Assembly (NCBI RefSeq): GCF_001266615.1 | Contig: NZ_LGHZ01000011.1 | Span: forward strand, 181,647 to 245,646 | Direction: 5' to 3' | Origin: Kluyvera genomosp. 1 | GTDB taxonomy: Bacteria; Pseudomonadota; Gammaproteobacteria; Enterobacterales; Enterobacteriaceae | DNA: 64,000 nt | In this document: in pieces, positions 39,363 to 48,992 of the stretch | Numbering within the stretch: the stretch's first letter is position 1 | Layout of the letters: each line of letters opens with the position of its first letter | Notes under the pieces: model-generated | Database searches by the model: none | The model's input: the letters and a program-made list of their open reading frames with translations, nothing else | Told to the model about the DNA's origin: nothing | Made by a program: the position numbers and the translations under genes

Positions 39363-40736
39363 ATGACAACACAAACAACCACGGATATTCAGGCTTTTAT
39401 CAACCGCCATCCCTTTTCAAAATACCAGTGGATGATCCTGGTACTGTGCTTCGTCACCGTCGCTATGGACGGATTCGACACTGCCATTATCGGCTTTATC
39501 GCCTCTGACCTCGTCCAGGAATGGGGCGTGCAAAAATCCGATCTCGGACCGGTGATGAGCGCTGCACTCGTGGGCCTGGCATTCGGCGCACTGACCGCAG
39601 GCCCAATGGCTGACCGTATTGGACGGAAAAAAGTGCTGGTCTTGTCGATTCTGGTATTTGGCGGCTTCAGCCTGATTACCGCCTTCGCCACATCGTTAAC
39701 TCAACTGACCATCCTGCGCTTCTTAACCGGCCTTGGGTTGGGAGCGGCAATGCCAAATGCCGCCACATTAATGAGCGAATACGCGCCGGGACGCCGTCGC
39801 GCGCTGCTGGTCAATTTAATGTTCGTCGGCTTCCCGATTGGCTCTTCAATGGGTGGCTTTATTTCTGCCTGGATGATTCCACATTACGGCTGGCAGAGCG
39901 TGCTTATTCTCGGCGGCGTGATGCCGCTGGCGCTGGCCGTTGCGTTGATTTTCCTGCTGCCGGAATCCGCCCGTTATCTGGCAGTGAAGAACAAGTCCCA
40001 ACAGCAAATTTCCGGCATCCTGCGCCGTATCGCGCCGCTGCCAGAGAACACGCAATTCGTCCTGCAGGAAGCGGGGCAGGTTAAAGATCAGTCCGCGCTC
40101 GGCGTCATCTTCTCACCGCGCTATCTGGTGGGCACCATCATGCTGTGCCTGACCTACTTTATGGGCCTGCTAATCTTCTATCTGCTGACCAGTTGGTTGC
40201 CGCTGCTGATCCGTGAAACCGGTGCAACCTTAAGCCAGGCTTCAGTCATCACCGCCCTCTTCCCACTGGGCGGCGGTATTGGCGTTCTGGTCCTCGGCGC
40301 GCTGATGGATAAAATCAATCCTAATAAAGTGGTCGCGGTAGGGTATTTACTCACTGGAGTCTTTGTCTGCCTGGTTGGCTTCTCCACAGATAGCCTGGTG
40401 CTGATGGGCGTGATGGTGTTTATCGCCGGTACCATTATGAACGGCGCGCAGTCCTCCATGCCGGCGCTGGCGGCAGGTTTTTATCCAACGCAGGGCCGCG
40501 CGACGGGTGTTGCCTGGATGCTGGGGTTGGGTCGTTTCGGCGGCATCCTGGGTGCCTTCAGCGGCGCATTCCTGATGCAGGCAGAGCTCTCCTTTAAGAC
40601 CATTTTCGCCCTGTTGGCGATCCCTGCGGTGCTCTCTGCCATCGCGCTGATGGTCAAATACGCGGCCAGTAAGCGCCAGTCAGGCCATGCTGACAACGCA
40701 CCGGTTTCTGTACCGGATTCCGTGCAAAAAGTATGA
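39363..40736 (+). CDS. pcaK: PcaK-like aromatic acid:H+ symporter (AAHS family MFS)
   Basis: 457 residues, about 12 helices. The AAHS signature DGFDTAIIGFIA is in helix 1 (about 36-47) and the loop GPMADRIGRKKVL follows. It closely resembles Pseudomonas putida PcaK across helices 1-6 (YQWMILVLCF, MSAALVGLAFGAL, LRFLTGLGLGAAMPNA). PcaK imports 4-hydroxybenzoate and protocatechuate. MhpT-like transporters are the main alternative. PcaR-like boxes upstream support the protocatechuate assignment. E. coli K-12 has yiaG rather than this gene between yiaF and cspA. No pca catabolic genes are in the window. Confidence 0.8.
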   Translation: MTTQTTTDIQAFINRHPFSKYQWMILVLCFVTVAMDGFDTAIIGFIASDLVQEWGVQKSDLGPVMSAALVGLAFGALTAGPMADRIGRKKVLVLSILVFGGFSLITAFATSLTQLTILRFLTGLGLGAAMPNAATLMSEYAPGRRRALLVNLMFVGFPIGSSMGGFISAWMIPHYGWQSVLILGGVMPLALAVALIFLLPESARYLAVKNKSQQQISGILRRIAPLPENTQFVLQEAGQVKDQSALGVIFSPRYLVGTIMLCLTYFMGLLIFYLLTSWLPLLIRETGATLSQASVITALFPLGGGIGVLVLGALMDKINPNKVVAVGYLLTGVFVCLVGFSTDSLVLMGVMVFIAGTIMNGAQSSMPALAAGFYPTQGRATGVAWMLGLGRFGGILGAFSGAFLMQAELSFKTIFALLAIPAVLSAIALMVKYAASKRQSGHADNAPVSVPDSVQKV

Positions 40737-40742
40737 TATTCG

Positions 40743-40782
40743 CCCCGGCAGCACCGCTGCCGGGGTTGAATGACATTTTTTT
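40743..40782 (+). terminator. Terminator after the pcaK-like gene
   Basis: Perfect 10-bp GC-rich stem CCCCGGCAGC/GCTGCCGGGG with a 3-base loop, followed within 12 bases by a run of T. It begins 6 bases after the stop codon. Confidence 0.82.
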
Positions 40783-40884
40783 ACACTTCACCAAATTTTA
40801 ATAAAATACATTATTTTCAAATAATTAAACTAAAAACATCACCAAGAAAACGAAGCGGCATCATAAATTCTATGCGGATAACGT

Positions 40885-40915
40885 TTGCTTTCCAGATAAG
40901 AAGTATGCGTTAATG
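40885..40915 (+). promoter_or_regulatory. cspA promoter
   Basis: TTGCTT (40885-40890) and TTAATG (40910-40915) lie before the transcript start inferred at 40921 by alignment to E. coli cspA. Upstream sequence 40795-40850 is very AT-rich, like the UP element of the E. coli promoter. Confidence 0.55.
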
Positions 40916-40920
40916 CATCC

Positions 40921-41076
40921 ACGGTTTGACGTACAGACCACAAAGCAGTGAGTAAAGCAGTTCCCTTCAAGGTTATCCATTGGTACCCCTCGTAGCGACA
41001 TTTTCTTTACGCTTTTAAATTCTGTAAAGCATGCCATAATGCCGTAAGGCTCACTAAATATTTAAAGGTAATTTCT
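40921..41076 (+). promoter_or_regulatory. cspA 5' untranslated cold-shock RNA thermosensor
   Basis: A 156-base leader that aligns along its length with the E. coli cspA leader. It starts ACGGTTTGACGTACAGACCA, containing the cold box TGACGTACAGA (40927-40937). Further conserved blocks are CCCTTCAA, GGTACCCCTCGTAG and the pre-start TTTAAAGGTAAT. In E. coli this leader refolds at low temperature to expose the start codon and stabilise the message. Confidence 0.88.
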
Positions 41077-41289
41077 ATGTCCGGTAAAATGACTGGTATC
41101 GTAAAATGGTTCAACGCTGATAAAGGTTTCGGCTTCATCACTCCTGATGACGGTTCTAAAGATGTATTCGTACACTTCTCCGCTATCCAGAACGATGGCT
41201 ACAAATCTCTGGACGAAGGTCAGAAAGTTTCCTTCACCATCGAGAACGGCGCTAAAGGCCCAGCAGCTGGCAACGTAACTTCCCTGTAA
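41077..41289 (+). CDS. cspA: CspA, major cold-shock protein
   Basis: 70-residue cold-shock-domain RNA chaperone that melts mRNA structure after a temperature drop. RNP1 KGFGFIT and RNP2 VFVHFSA are intact and the sequence is nearly identical to E. coli CspA. The strong terminator follows. Confidence 0.98.
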   Translation: MSGKMTGIVKWFNADKGFGFITPDDGSKDVFVHFSAIQNDGYKSLDEGQKVSFTIENGAKGPAAGNVTSL

Positions 41290-41311
41290 GTTAACGCCGC
41301 TAAGAATTATG

Positions 41312-41341
41312 AATCCCTGCCTTACGGCGGGGATTTTTTTT
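41312..41341 (+). terminator. cspA terminator
   Basis: AATCCCTGCC (41312-41321) pairs with GGCGGGGATT (41326-41335) around TTAC, one non-Watson-Crick position, followed by a run of T to 41341. Confidence 0.9.
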
Positions 41342-41343
41342 AT

Positions 41344-42963
41344 CTAAAGTTCGGCGAAATGCCAGCCCGACACCTGCCACTCCAGGCTATGCGTCAGCTT
41401 AAGCCCCTGCAAGAACGCCTCATCGTGAGACACCACCAGCATCGCACCGGGAAAATCAGCCAGCGCGGACTCTATCGCCTGCACTGACGCCAAATCCAGA
41501 TGGTTGGTCGGTTCATCCAGCAATAGCAACTGCGTCGACTCCCGCCGCCAGAGCACGCAGGCCAGCGCAGCTTTAAGCCGTTCGCCTCCGCTCAGCATCG
41601 CCAGCGGTAAATTCACCTTATCTGCGCCAAGCTGCAGCTGCGCCAGTCGGGTACGAATCATCCCTTCATCCAGAGGCGTTTCACCGGCGCGCAGATGGGC
41701 AATAACCGACTGCGACAAATCCAACTGCGTCAGATGCTGATCCAACAGCGCTGCGGTGACCGAAAGCTGGCAAAGCCCTGAAAGCGGTGATTCGAGGCCC
41801 GCCAGCGATTTTAAGAGCGTTGTTTTCCCACAGCCATTGGGACCACGTAGCGCCACACGCATTGGCCCCGTCAACCGCAAATCGAGCGGTGGAAGTGTCT
41901 GATGGACCAGCCTCAGCGCGTCCAGCACAAGAATTTGTTTCCCAACCGCGATATGGCTGCCCGGCAGCGTAAACAACACCGGGCTATCGTTCTCTACCCG
42001 TTCTCGAGCCTGGCGGACTGCGCTATCCAGCGCGCTGTTTTGTTCCCGATGCTGGCGTAATAACGTGCCGGGGCGCTCTCGCGCCGCGCCTTTATATTTC
42101 ACCCGTTCAAACGACGCGATGTTCAGGCTATCCACGGTGCGCAGCGTTTTTGCCGAACGCCGCTGACAATCATCATGCTCTTTTTGCATCCGCGCCCGCG
42201 TACGTCGTCGCTCGGTGGCCGCATGTTCCAGCGCTGCACGCGCAGCATTTTGTTCCGCATCACGCTGCTGTTGGTAGTCGGCAAAATTACCGCCATAGCT
42301 ACGCAGCGCGCCGGGAGTCAATTCGAGAATACGCGGCATACGCGCCAACAGCTGGCGGTCGTGGCTGGCGATAAGCGCACCGCCGCGCCAGTTTTCCAGC
42401 TGGCGATAAAGCCATTCACGCCCACGGGTATCCAGATGGTTGGTCGGTTCATCCAGCAGGAGATAGTCGGCATCCGAAATAAACGCCGCGCACAGTAAAG
42501 CCTTTATTCGCTCACCGCCGCTGAGAGAAGAGGCCAGCCGTTGTGGCGTAACCGCCCCCAAACCCGCCTCCTGAAATGCGGCATCTAGTCGCGGCGGCAG
42601 ATCCCAAAATCCGTCCAGCGCATCGATATCCTCTGCCGTCACTTGGCCAGAATCAAGGCGCTGTAGCGAGGCGAAAATCGATGTATACCCCAAAAAATCA
42701 GCGAGCGTCGCCTCTTCCTCGACCTCATGCAGCTGGGCTACGTAGGCGTGAGAAGCGAAGCGTTCAATATGACCAGTGGATGGTGTATCTACCCCCGCCA
42801 GCAGATGCAGGAGCCGGGTTTTACCGACACCATTACGCCCAACAAGCGCGCAAAGCGAGTTGTCCAGCGACAGATTCAGCGGACCAAAAAGCGTATCTCC
42901 CGTCGCGAACTGACAGGAAACCTGATGCAAAATAAATGAAGGGAATTGGGCACGATGGGCCAT
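41344..42963 (-). CDS. ABC-F family ATPase (two ATP-binding cassettes, no membrane domain)
   Basis: A soluble protein of about 539 residues with two cassettes. Cassette 1 has GRNGVGKTRLL, signature LSGGERIK and LLLDEPTNHLD; cassette 2 has GPNGCGKTTLLKSL, LSGGERLK and LLLDEPTNHLD. A basic, helical interdomain linker (about 225-300, RRRTRARMQKEHDD) is the ABC-F P-site tRNA-interaction type. Such proteins act on ribosomes, as translation factors or antibiotic protection factors. It does not match EttA, Uup, YbiT or YheS closely. The start is ATG 42963 with AGGAG five bases upstream; a GTG at 42969 overlaps that ribosome site. Not at this place in E. coli K-12, so accessory. Possible small leader reading frames are upstream. 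Confidence 0.87.
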   Translation of the reverse strand: MAHRAQFPSFILHQVSCQFATGDTLFGPLNLSLDNSLCALVGRNGVGKTRLLHLLAGVDTPSTGHIERFASHAYVAQLHEVEEEATLADFLGYTSIFASLQRLDSGQVTAEDIDALDGFWDLPPRLDAAFQEAGLGAVTPQRLASSLSGGERIKALLCAAFISDADYLLLDEPTNHLDTRGREWLYRQLENWRGGALIASHDRQLLARMPRILELTPGALRSYGGNFADYQQQRDAEQNAARAALEHAATERRRTRARMQKEHDDCQRRSAKTLRTVDSLNIASFERVKYKGAARERPGTLLRQHREQNSALDSAVRQARERVENDSPVLFTLPGSHIAVGKQILVLDALRLVHQTLPPLDLRLTGPMRVALRGPNGCGKTTLLKSLAGLESPLSGLCQLSVTAALLDQHLTQLDLSQSVIAHLRAGETPLDEGMIRTRLAQLQLGADKVNLPLAMLSGGERLKAALACVLWRRESTQLLLLDEPTNHLDLASVQAIESALADFPGAMLVVSHDEAFLQGLKLTHSLEWQVSGWHFAEL

Positions 42964-43138
42964 AAGCACTCCTGAGTGAAATCAATAACTCCCCTGCTTG
43001 CAGTCATCTGCTCAGCAAGGATTCGAATTCAACAGGTGTGTTTGTCCATTTTCAGTGTGCCTCAGTGAGACGAGGGATTCGTCGTTGCAAAGGATAAACG
43101 CATTGCGTTACCGATTTCAAGGCGATTTTTTGCCCACT
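42964..43138 (-). promoter_or_regulatory. Leader region of the ABC-F gene with two tiny reading frames
   Basis: On the minus strand, ATG 43103 to stop 43062 encodes MRLSFATTNPSSH, and ATG 43049 to stop 43029 encodes MDKHTC. A short stem (GACGA/TCGTC) overlaps the first. Many antibiotic-responsive ABC-F genes are controlled by translated leaders. Neither frame has a good ribosome site, so this is only suggestive. Confidence 0.25.
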
Positions 43139-43567
43139 CTACGGCTTAATCCTTTTCCCGTGACCGTCCACGACCCTTTCGCCGTCCTCTTTCGTGAAGG
43201 CGCCTTTCTGCGGTTCGGGAAGAATATCCAGCACCACCTCAGAAGGACGACACAAGCGAGTTCCTATAGGTGTCACGACGATAGGGCGGTTAATCAAAAT
43301 GGGATTTTCAAGCATAAAGCCGATTAATTGCTCATCGGTAAACGTCGCGGCTCCCAAGCCAAGCTGTTCATACGGCTCGACATTTTTGCGCAGCAATGCG
43401 CGCGGCGTCAGCCCCATATCGGCAATGAGTTTAACCAGCTCATCATGTGAGGGTGGTGTATCGAGATAATAAATAATCGTCGGTTCAATGCCGCTGTTAC
43501 GGATCATCTCCAGCGTGTTACGCGACGTCCCGCAGGCGGGATTGTGGTAAATCGTTATGTTGTTCAT
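43139..43567 (-). CDS. arsC: ArsC, glutaredoxin-dependent arsenate reductase
   Basis: Reduces arsenate to arsenite using glutathione/glutaredoxin. 142 residues. Catalytic Cys12 lies in HNPACGTSRNT; the arginine triad positions (LLRKN near 60, INRPIV near 94 and TRLCRP near 107) are present. It is the E. coli plasmid R773/chromosomal type. Last gene of arsRBC, nine bases after arsB. Confidence 0.96.
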   Translation of the reverse strand: MNNITIYHNPACGTSRNTLEMIRNSGIEPTIIYYLDTPPSHDELVKLIADMGLTPRALLRKNVEPYEQLGLGAATFTDEQLIGFMLENPILINRPIVVTPIGTRLCRPSEVVLDILPEPQKGAFTKEDGERVVDGHGKRIKP

Positions 43568-43576
43568 GTCAGATAC

Positions 43577-44866
43577 TCACAAAGAGACAGAAAGCCGCAG
43601 CGCCAGCGCGGCCAGGGTAACGATGAGCACCGGCAGGGTCATGACGATGCCCACGCGGAAGTAATATCCCCAGCTAATCTGCATATTTTTCTGCGACAGC
43701 ACATGCAGCCACAGCAGAGTTGCCAGGCTGCCGATCGGGGTGATTTTAGGGCCCAAATCACAGCCAATGACGTTGGCATAAATCATCGCCTCTTTGATGA
43801 CGCCTGAGGCCGTGCTGCCATCAATCGACAATGCCCCAATAAGCACCGTCGGCATATTATTCATCACCGATGACAGGAACGCTGTCAGGAAGCCGGTGCC
43901 AAAAGTGGCTGCCCATAAGCCTTTATCCGCCAGCACGTTCAATACCCCCGACAGATAATCCGTCAGCCCAGCATTGCGCAGCCCATAGACCACCAGGTAC
44001 ATACCCAGCGAGAAAATCACAATCTGCCAGGGTGCGCCGCGCAACACTTTCCCCGTATTAATGGCATGCCCCCTTTTAGCAACCGCAAAGAGCACGACGG
44101 CCCCTGTCGCGGCGATCGCGCTGACCGGAATACCCATCGGCTCCAGCATAAAGAAACCCACCAGCAGAAACAGCAGCACAATCCAGCCCGCCCTGAACGT
44201 TGCCGGGTCTTTTATTGCACTGGCGGGGGCCTTCAGCAGCGCAACGTCATAGGTCGCCGGAATATCCCGACGGAAGAACAGATGCAGCATTACCAGCGTG
44301 GCCGCAATGGCCGTCAGATCGACAGGAACCATCACTGAAGCATAGTGTGTAAAGCCCAGCGCAAAGAAATCCGCCGAGACGATATTGACCAGGTTCGAGA
44401 CAATCAGCGGCAGACTGGCGGTATCAGCGATAAACCCCGCGGCCATGACAAAAGCCAGCGTCGTTCCTTTGCTGAATCCTAGAGCCAGCAGCATGGCAAT
44501 GACGATTGGTGTCAGGATAAGCGCCGCCCCATCGTTGGCAAACAGCGCGGCAACGGCTGCGCCGAGCAGGACTATCCAGGTAAACAGCAGGCGTCCACGC
44601 CCGTTTCCCCAGCGGGAAACATGCAGTGCAGCCCATTCAAAAAAGCCGGACTCATCGAGCAATAGGCTGATGATGATCACCGCGATAAACGTCGCCGTCG
44701 CATTCCAGACGATATTCCAGACCACCGGGATATCATTGACATGAATCACGCCGGTCGCTAACGCGAGCGCCGCCCCGATGCTTGCACTCCAGCCAATGCT
44801 CAACCCTCTGGGCTGCCAGATTACCAACACCAGCGTCAGTAAAAAGAGACTTCCGGCCAACAACAT
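43577..44866 (-). CDS. arsB: ArsB, arsenite/antimonite efflux permease
   Basis: 429-residue inner-membrane carrier with about 12 helices that expels arsenite and antimonite. It matches the ArsB family of the ion-transporter superfamily ([34 protein letters not shown] and [11 protein letters not shown] near 165). GGAG lies six bases before the ATG. No arsA is present, so efflux is driven by the membrane potential. Confidence 0.96.
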   Translation of the reverse strand: MLLAGSLFLLTLVLVIWQPRGLSIGWSASIGAALALATGVIHVNDIPVVWNIVWNATATFIAVIIISLLLDESGFFEWAALHVSRWGNGRGRLLFTWIVLLGAAVAALFANDGAALILTPIVIAMLLALGFSKGTTLAFVMAAGFIADTASLPLIVSNLVNIVSADFFALGFTHYASVMVPVDLTAIAATLVMLHLFFRRDIPATYDVALLKAPASAIKDPATFRAGWIVLLFLLVGFFMLEPMGIPVSAIAATGAVVLFAVAKRGHAINTGKVLRGAPWQIVIFSLGMYLVVYGLRNAGLTDYLSGVLNVLADKGLWAATFGTGFLTAFLSSVMNNMPTVLIGALSIDGSTASGVIKEAMIYANVIGCDLGPKITPIGSLATLLWLHVLSQKNMQISWGYYFRVGIVMTLPVLIVTLAALALRLSVSL

Positions 44867-44908
44867 TCAGCGCTCCATCACATATGATTATATGTATGTA
44901 TTTTTAAC

Positions 44909-45244
44909 TTAGCAGGATGTACAGGCCGATTTTTTCAGCCATTCACCAATATCATTGCGTAGGCATTGCCAGGAGGTGGTAATGGTTTCTGCCGCCCAGG
45001 CCGGCATATGTGGAGACAGACGGTAATAAACCCATTTCCCCTGCCTGCGATCCAGAACCAGCCCAGACTCCCGTAGAATCGCCATATGTCGCGAAACTTT
45101 AGGCTGTGACTCCTCGGTGGCGGCACAGATATCACAAACGCAAAGTTCTCCTGACTCTCTGAGCAGCATAATGATGGCCAGCCGCGTTTCGTCGGACAGG
45201 ATTTTAAAAAGTTGAACTGGCTGTAGCATTTTCACTTCATCCAT
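44909..45244 (-). CDS. arsR: ArsR, arsenite-responsive repressor
   Basis: SmtB/ArsR winged-helix repressor of 111 residues. The As(III) site ELCVCDIC (two of its Cys plus a third) sits at the start of the recognition region, and QPKVSRHMAILRESGLV is the DNA helix. The C-terminus ends ACTSC with extra cysteines. Start may be the internal ATG at 45229 (MLQPVQLFK), which aligns with plasmid R773 ArsR; ribosome sites for either are weak. Autoregulates the ars operon; candidate dyad upstream at 45259-45274. Confidence 0.93.
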   Translation of the reverse strand: MDEVKMLQPVQLFKILSDETRLAIIMLLRESGELCVCDICAATEESQPKVSRHMAILRESGLVLDRRQGKWVYYRLSPHMPAWAAETITTSWQCLRNDIGEWLKKSACTSC

Positions 45245-45258
45245 CTTTGGTAATTCAC

Positions 45259-45274
45259 ATATGGTAAATCATAT
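45259..45274 (-). promoter_or_regulatory. Candidate ArsR operator dyad
   Basis: ATATG and CATAT are exact reverse complements around 6 bases, 15 bases upstream of the first arsR start codon, in a strongly AT-rich promoter stretch. Assignment rests on position and symmetry only. Confidence 0.4.
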
Positions 45275-45341
45275 ATATTAAAATTAAAACTATCCTGCAT
45301 TCCCCAGTTAACGAAAATAGGGATTATCAAGTTGCGGACAT

Positions 45342-45370
45342 AAAAAAACCTGCCCGAAGGCAGGTTTTTT
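45342..45370. terminator. glyQS terminator (bidirectional)
   Basis: AACCTGCC pairs with GGCAGGTT around CGAA (45347-45366), with A-run before and T-run after, so it functions on both strands. It lies 17 bases past the glyS stop and faces the ars promoter region. Confidence 0.9.
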
Positions 45371-45386
45371 GGCTATCCAAAGGCGA

Positions 45387-47456
45387 TTACTGCAGCAGGG
45401 AGATATCCGCTACTTGCAGGAACAGATCGCGCAGTTTAGACAGCAGGGTCAGACGGTTGATACGTACGTCTTTGTCTTCGGCGTTAACCATCACGTTTTC
45501 GAAGAACTCATCCACTGGCTCACGCAGGGAGGCCAGTTCAACCAACGCTTCCTGATAACGGCCTTCGGCGAAGTATGGCTGCAGCTTGTCACGCAGAACA
45601 ACCAGGTTGCCAGCAAGCTTAATCTCCGCCGCTTCTTTCAGCACGGACGCATGAACGATGTCATTCAGCGTTTCGTCTGATTTCGCGAGGATATTCGAAA
45701 CACGTTTATTGGCCGCAGCCAGCGCCGCCGCTTCTTCCAGAGTACGGAAGTGCGAAACCGCCTTCATACGTGCATCAAAGTCAGCCGGACGGGTCGGGCG
45801 ACGCGCCAGTACTGCCTGAATGGTGTCAACGGTGTAGCCTTCATCCTGGTACCAGGCGCGGAAACGACCGAGCATGAAGTCGATAACTTCATCAACCACT
45901 TTGGCGTTAGTCAGCTTGTCACCGTACAGGCGTACCGCTTCTTCGGTCAGCGTTTGCAGATCGAGGTTCAGGTTCTTCTCAACGATGATACGCAGCACGC
46001 CGAGCGCCGCACGACGCAGCGCAAACGGGTCTTTGTCGCCTTTCGGATGCTGGCCGATACCGAAGATCCCCGCGAGGGTATCCATCTTGTCGGCAATCGC
46101 TACCGCGCAAGCTACCGGGTTGGACGGCAAATCATCACCTGCAAAGCGCGGCTGATATTGCTCGTTCAGCGCGACGGCCACGTCTTCGGCTTCGCCGTCG
46201 TGACGCGCGTAGTGCATACCCATGATGCCCTGGGTGTCGGTGAACTCGAAGACCATGTTGGTCATCAGGTCGCATTTAGACAGCAGGCCCGCACGGGTCG
46301 CGTGATTAACGTCAGCACCAATCTGGCCGGCAATCCAACCCGCCAGAGCCTGAATGCGATCAGTTTTGTCGCGCAGTGTACCGAGTTGCTGTTGGAACAG
46401 CACGGTTTGCAGGCGCGGCAGATGATCTTCCAGACGCTTTTTACGGTCGGTGTTGAAGAAGAACTCAGCATCCGCCAGACGTGGACGAACCACTTTCTCG
46501 TTACCCGAGATAATCTGGACAGGATCTTTCGATTCGATGTTGGAAACGAAAATGAAGTTCGGCAGCAGTTTGCCGGCGTTATCGTAAACCGGGAAATACT
46601 TCTGGTCGCCCTTCATGGTGTATACCAGCGCTTCGGCTGGCACCGCGAGGAACTTCTCTTCGAATTTCGCCGTCAGGACAACCGGCCATTCCACCAGAGA
46701 GGTCACTTCTTCCAGCAGGCTTTCGCTCAGATCGGCGTTACCGCCAATTTTGCGTGCCGCTTCTTCAGCATCCGCTTTGATTTTGGCTTTGCGCTGTTCG
46801 TAGTCAGCAACGACTTTACCGCGCTCCAGCAGAATCTGCGGATACTGGTCGGCATTGTCGATGGTGAATTCTGGCTCGCCCATAAAGCGATGGCCACGAA
46901 TCACGCGATCGGACTGAATCCCGAGAATAGTCGCAGGGACGACTTTGTCGCCGAGCAGCAGGGTCACGGTGTGAATCGGACGCACAAACTGCACGTCGGA
47001 CGCGCCCCAGCGCATCAGTTTTGGAATTGGCAGCTTCGCCAGCGAGGTCGCAATCATGTTCGGCAGCAGCGCTTCGGTACTTTCGCCCTTCACGTGTGCG
47101 CGATACAGCAGCCATTCACCTTTATCGGTGGTCAGACGCTCAGCCTGATCGACGGTGATACCGCAGCCACGCGCCCAGCCTTCAGCCGCTTTGCTTGGTT
47201 TACCTTCCGCATCGAACGCCTGGGCAATCGCCGGGCCGCGTTTTTCGACTTCGCGATCGGCCTGTGCAGCCGCCAGATTTGCCACTTTCAGCGCCAGACG
47301 ACGCGGGGCAGCAAACCATTCAACTTTACCGTGCGCGAGGCCAGCGTTATCCAGCTCTGCGGTCACGTTCGCAGCAAAGGATTCAGCCAGGCTGCGCAGT
47401 GCTTTTGGTGGCAGCTCTTCAGTGCCGATTTCCACCAGGAAAGTTTTCTCAGACAT
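45387..47456 (-). CDS. glyS: GlyS, glycyl-tRNA synthetase beta subunit
   Basis: Essential tRNA-binding subunit of the alpha2beta2 bacterial GlyRS. 689 residues, matching the family. [20 protein letters not shown] at the N-terminus is diagnostic, and the C-terminal anticodon-binding DALR-like region ([27 protein letters not shown]) is complete. Nine bases after glyQ. Confidence 0.98.
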   Translation of the reverse strand: MSEKTFLVEIGTEELPPKALRSLAESFAANVTAELDNAGLAHGKVEWFAAPRRLALKVANLAAAQADREVEKRGPAIAQAFDAEGKPSKAAEGWARGCGITVDQAERLTTDKGEWLLYRAHVKGESTEALLPNMIATSLAKLPIPKLMRWGASDVQFVRPIHTVTLLLGDKVVPATILGIQSDRVIRGHRFMGEPEFTIDNADQYPQILLERGKVVADYEQRKAKIKADAEEAARKIGGNADLSESLLEEVTSLVEWPVVLTAKFEEKFLAVPAEALVYTMKGDQKYFPVYDNAGKLLPNFIFVSNIESKDPVQIISGNEKVVRPRLADAEFFFNTDRKKRLEDHLPRLQTVLFQQQLGTLRDKTDRIQALAGWIAGQIGADVNHATRAGLLSKCDLMTNMVFEFTDTQGIMGMHYARHDGEAEDVAVALNEQYQPRFAGDDLPSNPVACAVAIADKMDTLAGIFGIGQHPKGDKDPFALRRAALGVLRIIVEKNLNLDLQTLTEEAVRLYGDKLTNAKVVDEVIDFMLGRFRAWYQDEGYTVDTIQAVLARRPTRPADFDARMKAVSHFRTLEEAAALAAANKRVSNILAKSDETLNDIVHASVLKEAAEIKLAGNLVVLRDKLQPYFAEGRYQEALVELASLREPVDEFFENVMVNAEDKDVRINRLTLLSKLRDLFLQVADISLLQ

Positions 47457-47465
47457 GGCCGCCTC

Positions 47466-48377
47466 TTATTTATTCTTGTTGCACATCGGGAAGCCAAGGG
47501 CCTCACGGGAAGCATAGTAAGCTTCTGCCACTGCTTTGGTCAGGGTGCGGATGCGCAGGATATAGCGCTGACGCTCGGTGACGGAGATGGCTTTACGCGC
47601 ATCCAGCAGGTTAAAGCTATGGGCGGCTTTCAGAATGCGCTCGTAGGCAGGCAGCGGCAGCGGAGTTTCCAGCGCCAGCAGCTGCTGCGCTTCTTTCTCG
47701 TACTGCTCGAAGCAGGTGAACAGGAAGTCCACATCGGCGTATTCGAAGTTGTAGGTGGATTGTTCCACTTCGTTCTGATGGAACACGTCGCCGTAGGTCG
47801 TTTTACCCAGCGGGCCGTCGCTCCAGACCAGATCGTAAACGCTGTCCACGCCCTGGATATACATCGCCAGACGCTCCAGACCGTAGGTGATTTCACCGGT
47901 CACCGGCTTACATTCCATGCCGCCAACCTGCTGGAAGTAGGTGAACTGCGTCACTTCCATTCCGTTCAGCCACACTTCCCAACCCAGCCCCCAGGCACCC
48001 AGCGTTGGGTTTTCCCAGTTATCTTCCACGAAACGAATATCGTGGATGGTTGGATCCATACCCAGCTCTTTCAGAGACCCGAGGTACAGCTCCTGGATGT
48101 TGTCCGGAGACGGTTTAATCACTACCTGGAACTGGTAGTAGTGCTGTAAACGGTTCGGGTTTTCGCCATAGCGGCCATCGGTTGGACGGCGGGAAGGCTG
48201 CACGTAGGCAGTTGCCATTGGCTCTGGGCCCAATGCACGCAGGCATGTCATTGGGTGAGAAGTGCCCGCGCCGACTTCCATGTCCAGTGGTTGAACAATG
48301 GTGCAGCCCTGACGAGCCCAGTAATCCTGTAAGGTCAGGATCAGGCCCTGGAAGGTCCTGGTATCAAACTTTTGCAT
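47466..48377 (-). CDS. glyQ: GlyQ, glycyl-tRNA synthetase alpha subunit
   Basis: Catalytic class II aaRS subunit, 303 residues. Starts [20 protein letters not shown]; motif regions [20 protein letters not shown] and [20 protein letters not shown] are typical. Forms an operon with glyS. Confidence 0.98.
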   Translation of the reverse strand: MQKFDTRTFQGLILTLQDYWARQGCTIVQPLDMEVGAGTSHPMTCLRALGPEPMATAYVQPSRRPTDGRYGENPNRLQHYYQFQVVIKPSPDNIQELYLGSLKELGMDPTIHDIRFVEDNWENPTLGAWGLGWEVWLNGMEVTQFTYFQQVGGMECKPVTGEITYGLERLAMYIQGVDSVYDLVWSDGPLGKTTYGDVFHQNEVEQSTYNFEYADVDFLFTCFEQYEKEAQQLLALETPLPLPAYERILKAAHSFNLLDARKAISVTERQRYILRIRTLTKAVAEAYYASREALGFPMCNKNK

Positions 48378-48515
48378 ATGATTTCGTGCTGGATACGTGT
48401 GGATTTAAAGGAAGGATCCAGTATACCCGCTGGCTGCGAGATATACAGTATGAAACGGGGTTGTTTAGGGAAAATTGAACAAAACGGGCCGATTATTACG
48501 GCATTCTCGCCCGTT

Positions 48516-48821
48516 TTAACGCATCGAGAGATGTAAAAAACTGCCATCTGCATCAAAAGAGCAGACAAAACTTTCATTCTTCGCCGTATAGCCCGGCAGC
48601 TCATAGCTACCCTGATAACGTTCAAAACCGGTGACATCGATTTTCTGCGCTGCCGTATTGTAGCGCTGCGCGGCGTTGTTTTTGCACAGTTGTTCCATCT
48701 CCAGTGAGAGCGCGGGATTCACTCTCGCACTTTGCGTTTTTTGCACTACCGGCGGTTCCGCCGTCGAGCACCCTGCTAGCAGGAAACCCACCAGCAAAAA
48801 CGGGAGAGACTTCATCATCAT
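48516..48821 (-). CDS. ysaB: YsaB, small lipoprotein
   Basis: 101-residue protein with a signal peptide and lipobox LAGC (Cys near 18), then a small domain with two Cys (LCKNNAAQRY and FVCSFDADGSF). It matches E. coli YsaB by position (just upstream of glyQ, same strand) and sequence. Function unknown. The 138-base gap to glyQ likely holds the glyQ promoter. Confidence 0.85.
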   Translation of the reverse strand: MMMKSLPFLLVGFLLAGCSTAEPPVVQKTQSARVNPALSLEMEQLCKNNAAQRYNTAAQKIDVTGFERYQGSYELPGYTAKNESFVCSFDADGSFLHLSMR

Positions 48822-48992
48822 TATTTCTATTTCCAGGCGGTTATTTTAGGCTGTACCCCTTTATGCCACCGCATTGTGCGAATCTCGCAGCGACTCCACA
48901 AGCACGGGGCGAAAAACTCAGAATTATCCAGTGAAATAGCGCCAGATAAGGCGAGTCTGAATCTCTATTAATAGCCAGGAAAAAGGCATCTG

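Noticed and set aside
43139..45244. Transposon carrying the ars genes
   Set aside because: I saw no transposase gene, terminal inverted repeats or target duplications at the edges of the ars block.
45750..48149. A 799-codon open frame on the plus strand opposite glyS and glyQ
   Set aside because: It is the reverse-frame shadow of two highly expressed, codon-biased genes; its composition is His/Arg/Gln-rich and low in normal domain features, and it has no ribosome site or family resemblance.
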